This document shows, piece after piece, positions 16,559 through 21,590 of a stretch of 21,590 nt of DNA. The position numbers and the translations under genes were made by a program. Under the pieces are notes generated by a model. That model saw nothing but the letters and a program-made list of their open reading frames with translations. It searched no databases and was not told the DNA's origin. The DNA is taken from the IMG/VR virus record IMGVR_UViG_3300028666_000117, positions 1 to 21,590 of that record. One strand, 5' to 3'. How positions within the stretch are numbered: the stretch's first letter is position 1; each line of letters begins with the position of its first letter. This DNA comes from a virus.

Positions 16559-17629
16559 ATGAGTCAGGTAGTAATTGGGGATATTCTCCCTTATACACAA
16601 GCCACTTCAACAGCTAGTCAAACAGTTTATGGAACAAATTGGACAGCTAACTATTCGTCTGATGTCGTCGTTTATCATACGCCAGCCGGTTCGCCGCCCG
16701 ATGATGCAACACAAATACTTTCCTATCCATCGGATTATTCGGTGGCATTTATTGGCGGCCTTCAGGAAGTTCAAGTAACGTTAGTGACTGCCGCTAATTT
16801 AGGCGATATCGTCACCATAACAAGGCAAACACCTGCCGATAGGTTGAATCTTTATACTAATACCAACTTTATACCTGCGATGTTAAATAATGATTTTGGC
16901 ATCTTAACATTAGTAGATCAGCAAGCTCAGCTCGTAAATCAACTTATCGGTCCACGATATAATTACTCTGCGATAATTCAGGATGTTATTGATACGATTT
17001 TACCTATTCTCCCCGCGAATAGTGGCTGGGTTAAGAATGCTGGCAATACCGCTATCGTTCCTTATCTATTCCCCGCGAGTGGAATTGCGCCAGCAGATGC
17101 AAATTATATACTTCAAACTCCTAATAGCGGCCTTCCTAATGCGCAGTCACTTTCACTTTTAGGCGATGGATTGGTTTACAACACTACAATCACCGGCGTT
17201 CTAAGCATCATACCGCAGAATTCAGCTAGTCCTGGTGACACGTTAACATTTGTAAGTACAACACAACCCCCTGTTTGGCAAGCGGGTGGTGGCGGTGGTG
17301 GAATAACAAACTGGCTAACAGTTAGCGCAGCATCAATCTTGGTAGATGGTGGCCAAGGCATTGTTGCAAATAGAAGCTCAACACCTGTTCAAGTTGAACT
17401 ACCAGCTACCTTTGACGTAGGTGATGAAATTGCAGTCTTAGGTGAGGGAACAGGTGGATGGTCTTTAGTTGCTAACACAGGGCAGACAATTAAATTTGGT
17501 TCAGTTTCTACAAGCACAGCAGGATCTATTAGTTCAGATATAACTAATGCAAATATCTTCATCAGAGGATTAGTTGCCAATACAACTTGGACAGTTACAG
17601 TCGTTAATAGCAACCCTACTTACCTTTAA
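16559..17629 (+). CDS. Tail fibre 1: T7 gp17-like adaptor with C-terminal domain
   Basis: A 356-residue protein. Residues 1-150 resemble the N-terminal domain of T7 gp17, which anchors the fibre to the tail (the LSYPSDYSVAFIGG ... VTLVTAANLGDIVTITRQTPADRL pattern with the N-x-x-F helix after it). Residues 180-235 are a fibre-type shaft with PNAQSLSLLGDGLVYNT and TGVLS. A run of six glycines near 242-247 acts as a hinge. Residues 278-353 form a C-terminal module (LPATFDVGDEIAVLG ... ANTGQTIKFG ... LVANTTWTVT) that recurs in the next gene. The protein is much shorter than T7 gp17 (553), and the tip specificity probably lies in the two following proteins. AAGGGAG precedes the ATG. Confidence 0.75.
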   Translation: MSQVVIGDILPYTQATSTASQTVYGTNWTANYSSDVVVYHTPAGSPPDDATQILSYPSDYSVAFIGGLQEVQVTLVTAANLGDIVTITRQTPADRLNLYTNTNFIPAMLNNDFGILTLVDQQAQLVNQLIGPRYNYSAIIQDVIDTILPILPANSGWVKNAGNTAIVPYLFPASGIAPADANYILQTPNSGLPNAQSLSLLGDGLVYNTTITGVLSIIPQNSASPGDTLTFVSTTQPPVWQAGGGGGGITNWLTVSAASILVDGGQGIVANRSSTPVQVELPATFDVGDEIAVLGEGTGGWSLVANTGQTIKFGSVSTSTAGSISSDITNANIFIRGLVANTTWTVTVVNSNPTYL

Positions 17630-17649
17630 CTTATTAGGAGATTAATATC

Positions 17650-18183
17650 ATGGCAACAAATAATATGATTAACACCCCTGAACCGTTTGCATTGTCTTCA
17701 GGCGGTACAGGCGCAAATATTACAGCAGTGCAAGGCGCATTAGTCTTTTGTAATGCTACCACCTTTGCTTTAACCGGTGTCGGCGCTGCCGGTCAGTTCA
17801 TACAATCGCAGGGAACAGGAACGCCAATCTGGACGACAATACCAGGCGTTCTAGCGACATGGACAGCCGTAACAGCCGCAACGTTAGCCGCAGCAATTAA
17901 TAATGGCTATGTATTGAATCACGCAGCAACGCCTTGCGTCGTGACATTACCAGCAACAGCCGCAATCGGAAGTAAAGTATCTTTAAGAGGTTTAGCTGGC
18001 AGTGGTGGTTGGACAGCAACAGCAAATACAGGTCAAACAATTCAGTTCGGTAATCAAGCATCTAGCAGTGGCGGGTCATGGTCTTCAACCAATGCTGGCG
18101 ATAGCTGTGATCTTGAGTGCATTGTTGCTAACACAACCTGGACATTAACAAATGCTGTATCGTCAGGATTAACCGTTGTCTAG
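17650..18183 (+). CDS. Tail fibre 2: short fibre protein sharing domains with both neighbours
   Basis: A 177-residue protein with no cysteine-rich or membrane part. Residues 1-22 (NNMINTPEPFAL-S-SGGTGA) are almost the same as the start of the next protein. Residues 20-70 show the known fibre pattern GGTGAN-x-TAVQGALVF ... GQFIQSQGTGTPIW. Residues 97-172 repeat the C-terminal module of tail fibre 1 (LPAT, GGW, ANTGQTI-x-FG, VANTTWT). It looks like a hybrid of its neighbours. It may be an accessory tip or a fibre chaperone-like piece; receptor binding is inferred. AGGAG at 17635-17639 fixes the start. Confidence 0.65.
   Translation: MATNNMINTPEPFALSSGGTGANITAVQGALVFCNATTFALTGVGAAGQFIQSQGTGTPIWTTIPGVLATWTAVTAATLAAAINNGYVLNHAATPCVVTLPATAAIGSKVSLRGLAGSGGWTATANTGQTIQFGNQASSSGGSWSSTNAGDSCDLECIVANTTWTLTNAVSSGLTVV
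17659..17690 (+). repeat. Near-identical 32-bp N-terminal tag core, copy 1
   Basis: Positions 17659-17690 and 18204-18235 differ at a single base (C/T in an Asn codon), while the codons on both sides differ at many silent positions. The DNA encodes NNMINTPEPFA near the start of both fibre genes. Such a short block of higher DNA identity at a domain edge suggests recombination or conversion between the two genes. Confidence 0.85.
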
Positions 18184-18194
18184 GGAGTTAGTTA

Positions 18195-19109
18195 ATGACT
18201 ACTAATAATATGATTAATACCCCTGAACCGTTTGCGCTTGCATCCGGTGGCACGGGTGCTACAACTGCGTCAGGTGCATTTACAAATATAAGCGCTGGCA
18301 TGTTGACGCTTAGCTACGTCGGAAGCTCTGTAAACCTACTTAATTTATTTAATAATAGTACAGGTAATTTCCCTGGCTTTAATGCTACGGGAACGGATGC
18401 CGCGGTTGGTATTCAGTTAGGTACTAAAAACTCAAGCCTGAATTTAGTTGATACTACAAATACAATTGCACCGCCCTTTAAATGGTACAACGCAGCGCAG
18501 ACACATTTTACGTCGTTAGCTATTGCAACAGCACAATCTACGAATTTAGCATTGATTTTACCTGCTACGGATGCAGCAACATCACATACTCCACTATCAA
18601 GTGATGCCTCTGGTAATTTGTCATTTAGCACAACGCCATTTTTAGGCGCTGCGACTGCCACAACCTTAGCATTCACCAATAATGCTACTGGCGGTTTAAT
18701 AGGCACAGCAACGAATGATAGCGCTCCAGCAGGAAAGGTGGGTGAGTTAATATCTAGTGTTATTTTAGCTTCATCTGCTGTAAGTGTTTCCGCTAATACT
18801 CAAACAAACGTGACTTCAATATCACTAACGGCGGGCGACTGGGATGTCTGGGGAAATTTAACAATGGTATCCCCAGCAACAACAACATCCGGATTTTATT
18901 CTTGGATAAGTTCGACCTCTGCAACAGCTCCAGATTCTTCTTTGTATACCCTGACAACTGGTGCGCTTACTTCTACCGTTGGACAATGCGCTCCTCAAAA
19001 AACTTTTCAGTTGGCCTCTACAACGACGATATACATAAGTACATATATAGCCGCAGCAAGTGGAACGGGTACGGTATGTGGTGGTATATATGCTAGACGT
19101 AGAAGATAA
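18195..19109 (+). CDS. Tail fibre 3: receptor-binding tip protein
   Basis: A 304-residue, Ser/Thr/Ala-rich, beta-structured protein. The N-terminal tag (TNNMINTPEPFALASGGTGA) matches tail fibre 2. The middle (30-185) is low in charge and fibre-like. Residues 185-304 form a separate domain with SLTAGDWDVWGNLTM at about 207-221 and a basic end (IYARRRR), a pattern I know from the C-terminal tips of many tail fibres, where the receptor-binding fold ends in [AV]RR-x-R. This is the best candidate for the host-range determinant. It ends the virion-structure run; a 43-bp gap with a weak promoter-like sequence follows. AGGGAG lies upstream of the start. Confidence 0.68.
   Translation: MTTNNMINTPEPFALASGGTGATTASGAFTNISAGMLTLSYVGSSVNLLNLFNNSTGNFPGFNATGTDAAVGIQLGTKNSSLNLVDTTNTIAPPFKWYNAAQTHFTSLAIATAQSTNLALILPATDAATSHTPLSSDASGNLSFSTTPFLGAATATTLAFTNNATGGLIGTATNDSAPAGKVGELISSVILASSAVSVSANTQTNVTSISLTAGDWDVWGNLTMVSPATTTSGFYSWISSTSATAPDSSLYTLTTGALTSTVGQCAPQKTFQLASTTTIYISTYIAAASGTGTVCGGIYARRRR
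18204..18235 (+). repeat. Near-identical 32-bp N-terminal tag core, copy 2
   Basis: Second copy of the block at 17659-17690, 545 bp downstream in direct orientation. Recombination between the two copies would delete or fuse tail fibre 2 while keeping the reading frame, because both copies have the same codon phase. Confidence 0.85.
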
Positions 19110-19122
19110 ATTTTAATAGTAG

Positions 19123-19128
19123 TATAAT
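19123..19128 (+). promoter_or_regulatory. Possible -10 box before the small-protein and TerL block
   Basis: A perfect TATAAT lies in the 43-bp gap between tail fibre 3 and the next gene. No -35 box or upstream TG is present at the right spacing, and AT-rich DNA makes such matches common. Its position at the only gap before the final block of genes, and its likeness to the TATAAT at 825-830, are the only support. Confidence 0.25.
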
Positions 19129-19152
19129 AAATAATCATAAGGGAGATATTTC

Positions 19153-19359
19153 ATGTCGAAGTTAAATGCTGCTGAAAGAAGTGCTCTGCCTAAGAAAGAA
19201 TTTGGAATGCCGTCTGAGCGCAAATATCCAATGCCTGATAATGATCATGCAGCAAATGCAAAGGCACGCGCATCCCAGCAATATAACAAAGGTCATATCT
19301 CTCTTGAGATGCTTCATAATATAGACTCAAAAGCTGATAATATACTTAAAGGAAAATAA
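19153..19359 (+). CDS. Small phage protein with an L-P-x-x-x-F-G-x-P-x-x-R-K-Y-P-M-P-D motif
   Basis: A 68-residue soluble, charged protein. Its first 45 residues (RSALPKKEFGMPSERKYPMPD, then DHAANAKARASQQYNKG) follow a short conserved pattern found in many phage and some bacterial proteins, alone or as a tail on larger ones. Its function is not known to me; it may be a small binding module. The GGGAG ribosome binding site is good (19141-19145). It is the first of five small genes placed between the fibres and TerL, the position of the holin and spanin genes in T7, but it has no membrane segment. Confidence 0.7.
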   Translation: MSKLNAAERSALPKKEFGMPSERKYPMPDNDHAANAKARASQQYNKGHISLEMLHNIDSKADNILKGK

Positions 19360-19361
19360 CC

Positions 19362-19661
19362 ATGTCCGTAGAATCAATTGCAAATTTAAACGCTGAAATT
19401 TCACAATTAAAAAAACAATTAGATGATGCTGTTAATCAAGCGAATGGTTTTGTCTCTCAACTAGATGCTCATAAATCTATGCTAAGTGAAGTTATTGGAA
19501 ATTACTTAAACGCTAAGGCCGCGATGATTATGTCCAATAAACATCTTCATGAATCAAATTTTAAACTTGCTGAAGCAGAACGGAAAGTGACAGAGCTTTC
19601 AACCCCCAAAGCGGATAACGTTGAGGAAATAAAAAATGCCTCTAATAAAGTCGTCAAGTGA
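19362..19661 (+). CDS. Coiled-coil small protein, function unknown
   Basis: A 99-residue protein. Residues 5-40 show clear heptad spacing (IANLNAEISQLKKQLDDAVNQANGFVSQL), and a second helix covers about 60-80. There is no signal peptide, lipobox or membrane segment, so the spanin assignment that its position between fibre and TerL genes would suggest is not supported. It starts 2 bp after the previous stop and overlaps the next gene by 26 bp, which suggests coupled translation. No family recognised. Confidence 0.65.
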   Translation: MSVESIANLNAEISQLKKQLDDAVNQANGFVSQLDAHKSMLSEVIGNYLNAKAAMIMSNKHLHESNFKLAEAERKVTELSTPKADNVEEIKNASNKVVK

Positions 19662-19824
19662 AAGCGCGCGTTCAGAAAATATCCGAGAAATGATAAATTC
19701 TGGACACCCAGTTAATCAAGCTGTGGCAGCTAGTTACGCTAATCAGCGCGAAGCTCAACGCCATAGTCACAAAGAACGTGAAGCACCACGCCATGCGCAT
19801 GAATCATATAAGTACGGAAAATAA
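19636..19824 (+). CDS. Small conserved phage protein (MPL-I-K ... QAVAA-x-Y family)
   Basis: A 62-residue protein. Its first 40 residues (MPLIKSSSESARSENIREM, then GHPVNQAVAASYANQR) fit a short pattern seen in many phage and bacterial genomes, usually MPL-[IV]-K-x-KS-KKA ... NI-x-x-EM-x-AGKP-x-QAVAIAY. The function is unknown. The C-terminal half is His/Arg/Glu-rich and ends in YKYGK, a tail like those of the two following proteins. The start overlaps the previous gene in another frame and is marked by GAGGAAA. Confidence 0.7.
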   Translation: MPLIKSSSESARSENIREMINSGHPVNQAVAASYANQREAQRHSHKEREAPRHAHESYKYGK

Positions 19825-19842
19825 CATTAAGAGGAAATAATC

Positions 19843-20076
19843 ATGGCAGCAGCAAAACCTACAAAGCCAACGGGTAAAGGCGCAAACACAGACTCTAAAA
19901 CATCCACAGCTACAAAGACCGCCACATCAACAAAAACATCTACCGAAGCTTACACGCAAGGGAATGTTACCGTTACAGGTGGCGCAGGTGATGGAGATAC
20001 GACTGTTTCAATTGGAAAGATGCCTGACCACGAAAAAGAACGCAAATATCACGAGAAGCAGAAATATGGACGCTAA
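19843..20076 (+). CDS. Low-complexity Lys/Thr-rich small protein
   Basis: A 77-residue protein. Residues 1-40 are almost only Ala, Lys, Thr, Ser, Gly and Pro, with repeats of the T-x-T/KT type, and are probably disordered and basic. Residues 41-57 (GNVTVTGGAGDGDTTVSIG) may form a short beta segment. The charged end (MPDHEKERKYHEKQKYGR) shares a KYG-[KR] tail with the previous protein and resembles the RKYPMPD motif of the 19153-19359 product. The ribosome binding site AGAGGAAA is good. No homologue is known to me; a nucleic-acid-binding or virion-internal role is only a guess. The next gene overlaps its end by 11 bp. Confidence 0.55.
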   Translation: MAAAKPTKPTGKGANTDSKTSTATKTATSTKTSTEAYTQGNVTVTGGAGDGDTTVSIGKMPDHEKERKYHEKQKYGR

Positions 20077-20230
20077 TAATCTTCCAGCTCAAAGAGAGCA
20101 ATTTGAGATTGATAAATATGGTCGTCGCCTTCATGAAGAGGCGGCGGCATATCCTCACGTCTACTATAAGCATTCAATCGAACCTGCTTATGGACAGTTT
20201 AGCGTGCCAATCAATGAACCGAATCAATGA
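20066..20230 (+). CDS. 54-residue protein directly upstream of TerL, function unknown
   Basis: A short gene starting at the ATG at 20066 within the end of the previous gene, with GAGAAG about 10 nt upstream. Further upstream ATGs in the frame (19964) would overlap the previous gene fully and give an unlikely sequence. The product is charged and aromatic (FEIDKYGRRLHEEAAAYPHVYYKH, shown here in part of its length), without membrane segments. It again contains KYGR. It stops 4 bp before TerL, and TerL has only a weak ribosome binding site of its own, so its translation may be coupled to this gene. Confidence 0.5.
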   Translation: MDANNLPAQREQFEIDKYGRRLHEEAAAYPHVYYKHSIEPAYGQFSVPINEPNQ

Positions 20231-20234
20231 CTAA

Positions 20235-21545
20235 ATGTATATTAGAATACCTAACATATCCCCTTATCCCCATCAAGCGCGTATGTTTAAGGCTATGGTG
20301 GATGACAAAAACGTGTGCGCGGTTATTCATCGCCGAGCCGGTAAAGACATCTTTTCACTACAGGCGTGGTTATTGCGGGGTCTCAGAAGAGTCGGGACAC
20401 ACGTATATCTGTTCCCTTTGCATAAGCAAGCCCGCTCGGTTATTTGGCAAGGTCTGGACTTTGACGGAAAACCGTTCATGGATGCAATACCTGACTGCCT
20501 TGTGGCGAAAAAGAACGAAGCGCGAATGGAGATTGACCTATTTAATGGTAGCAAACTTGTGCTTGCTGGCTCAAATAATTATGACGGACTCATGGGTTCT
20601 AATCCTGTTACTATCATTTATTCTGAATTTAGCCTACATAATCCTTTAGCTCGTCAGTATCTAAATCCAATTATAGTCCAGAACCAAGGAAAAGAGATTC
20701 TCCAATACACACCTCGAGGAATGAATCATGGGTACGAAGTATACCAACAAGTTAAAGACCTCCCAGATTATCACGTTGAGCATCTCTCTGTTGAGCAAAC
20801 ATTCAAACATGACGGCATCACACCAATCATCTCTAGGGCAGATATCCAAAGAGCAAAAGACCTTGGAATGTCTGATGAACTCATACGACAAGAATTCTAT
20901 GTCGATTTCGAAGTGGGAAACCTTGGCGCCTACTATACGAGAGAAATTGGAGACATGGAGCGTGAGGGACGTATTACTATTATTAAGCCAGACCCTCGAT
21001 TAAAAGTACATACAATATGGGATTTAGGCGGCACAGATGCAACAGCAGGATTAATGTTTCAAGTCACAGGGCAATACATCCATGTCCTATATCTTCTACA
21101 CGACACTGGAAAAGGATTTAAACATTACCTCGATGAAGCTGAACTCGTACGACAGCGCATGGGTTTAACATGGGGTAATCACTACGGACCTCATGATATA
21201 GATCAAAAGCATCAAGGATTTGAACACTGCGAATCTCGTCTCATGCAAGCTCGCAAATATGGCTGGCACTTTCATATGGTCCCCAAGGTTTCTTTTGAAG
21301 ACGGAATTGAATCATGCCGCTATATGTTTCCACGCCTAAGAATAGATAAGGTTAATTGCTCATTAGCCATAAGAGCATTAAGAGAATACCAACGAGACTA
21401 CGATGAAGTGAAAGCTCGCTTTGAACCGAAGCCATTAGACAACTGGGCGCAACACATAGCTGATGCCTTCCGTTACCTCGGCGTCCAATATAAACGCCTC
21501 TACGACATTCCACAAGCTCCTCAGACCTACCAAACGAGTATGTAG
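20235..21545 (+). CDS. Terminase large subunit (packaging ATPase-nuclease)
   Basis: A 436-residue protein. It pumps viral DNA into the procapsid and cuts the concatemer. ATPase domain: Q-motif-like YPHQ at 11-14, Walker A variant HRRAGKD at 32-38, Walker B VTIIYSEF at 125-132 with Glu131 as catalytic residue, and motif III QYTPRGMNHG at 157-166. Nuclease domain: Asp263 and Asp268 in WDLGGTDAT, Asp321 in YGPHDID and Asp410 in HIADAFRY, giving the metal-binding acidic set. The protein is shorter than T7 gp19 (586) but full for this shorter subfamily. The start at 20235 follows the previous stop by 4 bp. Codons 411-436 and the stop lie in the right inverted repeat, so an inverted copy of the gene's end is at the left edge of the window. 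Confidence 0.92.
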   Translation: MYIRIPNISPYPHQARMFKAMVDDKNVCAVIHRRAGKDIFSLQAWLLRGLRRVGTHVYLFPLHKQARSVIWQGLDFDGKPFMDAIPDCLVAKKNEARMEIDLFNGSKLVLAGSNNYDGLMGSNPVTIIYSEFSLHNPLARQYLNPIIVQNQGKEILQYTPRGMNHGYEVYQQVKDLPDYHVEHLSVEQTFKHDGITPIISRADIQRAKDLGMSDELIRQEFYVDFEVGNLGAYYTREIGDMEREGRITIIKPDPRLKVHTIWDLGGTDATAGLMFQVTGQYIHVLYLLHDTGKGFKHYLDEAELVRQRMGLTWGNHYGPHDIDQKHQGFEHCESRLMQARKYGWHFHMVPKVSFEDGIESCRYMFPRLRIDKVNCSLAIRALREYQRDYDEVKARFEPKPLDNWAQHIADAFRYLGVQYKRLYDIPQAPQTYQTSM

Positions 21546-21590
21546 CAATGAACGCATGAACGGGGGGCGTTAAGTCGGTGACAATTCAGT
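21464..21590. repeat. Right copy of 127-bp perfect inverted terminal repeat
   Basis: Exact reverse complement of 1-127. It begins at the last base of the TerL Asp410 codon and includes the final 26 codons, the stop and 45 bp of non-coding sequence. That tail contains a tandem pair of ATGAACG 8-mers at 21548-21563, a G6 run at 21562-21567 and a short AACGC/GCGTT inverted pair at 21551-21571 without a T-run, so it is not a convincing terminator. T7-like phages normally have direct, not inverted, terminal repeats. Confidence 0.97.

Noticed and set aside
16559-19109. Diversity-generating retroelement acting on the fibre genes
   Set aside because: The fibre genes share modules, but there is no reverse transcriptase gene and no adenine-biased template/variable repeat pair in the window.
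5576-19109. Frameshifted or broken genes in the structural operon
   Set aside because: All structural frames run full length with their own ribosome binding sites and short gaps; no split gene was found.
19126-19147. TAATA ... AGGGAGA resembling a T7-type promoter
   Set aside because: The AGGGAGA part is simply the ribosome binding site of the gene at 19153, and alignment needs a gap.
19964-20065. Upstream extension of the 20066-20230 gene
   Set aside because: It fully overlaps the preceding gene in another frame and lacks a ribosome binding site; the overlap is only 11 bp from the 20066 start.
21551-21571. Terminator hairpin after TerL
   Set aside because: Only a 5-bp stem with an 11-base loop and no T-run.

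Overview
The window is a 21,590-bp phage sequence. It carries the virion-assembly and DNA-packaging half of a T7-like (short-tailed, podovirus-type) tailed phage. The gene order TerS, portal, scaffold, major capsid, tail tube A, tail tube B, three internal virion proteins, fibre adaptor, fibre tips and TerL, nearly all on the plus strand with strong AGGAG-type ribosome binding sites, matches the right arm of T7-type genomes. Base composition is AT-rich. Nothing in the window identifies the host beyond a bacterium that uses ordinary Shine-Dalgarno sites, most likely Gram-negative given the T7-like ejection proteins. No integrase, repressor, partition gene, DNA or RNA polymerase, primase, helicase, nuclease or recognisable holin/spanin is present, and I saw no tRNA or CRISPR.

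Layout. Positions 1-127 and 21464-21590 are perfect inverted copies of each other. 135-350 encodes a small Cys/His-rich protein. 340-813 (minus) encodes a lysozyme/transglycosylase-like enzyme. 814-870 is a divergent regulatory gap with an extended -10 box and a 12-bp palindrome. 871-4560 holds the small terminase, a 44-aa overlapping ORF at 1427-1561, a small pre-portal protein, the portal, a conserved small protein and the scaffold. After a 148-bp leader come the major capsid protein and a head-fibre-like protein (4709-6463). Tail tube A and B follow (6488-9656), then the three-protein ejection set (9666-16546). Three fibre genes (16559-19109) form a modular cassette: genes 1 and 2 share a C-terminal domain, genes 2 and 3 share an N-terminal tag. 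Five small accessory proteins (19153-20230) and the large terminase (20235-21545) end the window.

How the parts fit. TerS and TerL package DNA through the portal into a capsid built on the scaffold. Tail tubes A and B form the short tail. The 166, 746 and 1374-aa proteins are the likely ejectosome, and the fibre cassette sets receptor specificity.

Main caution. The inverted repeat is exactly 127 bp, a standard maximum k-mer size of de Bruijn assemblers, and it cuts through the 3' end of TerL. Together with the absence of every replication gene, this makes a half-genome contig with a k-mer overlap more likely than a complete linear genome with inverted terminal repeats. If read mapping showed the repeat to be real, a virion-only linear element with terminal inverted repeats would be unusual.
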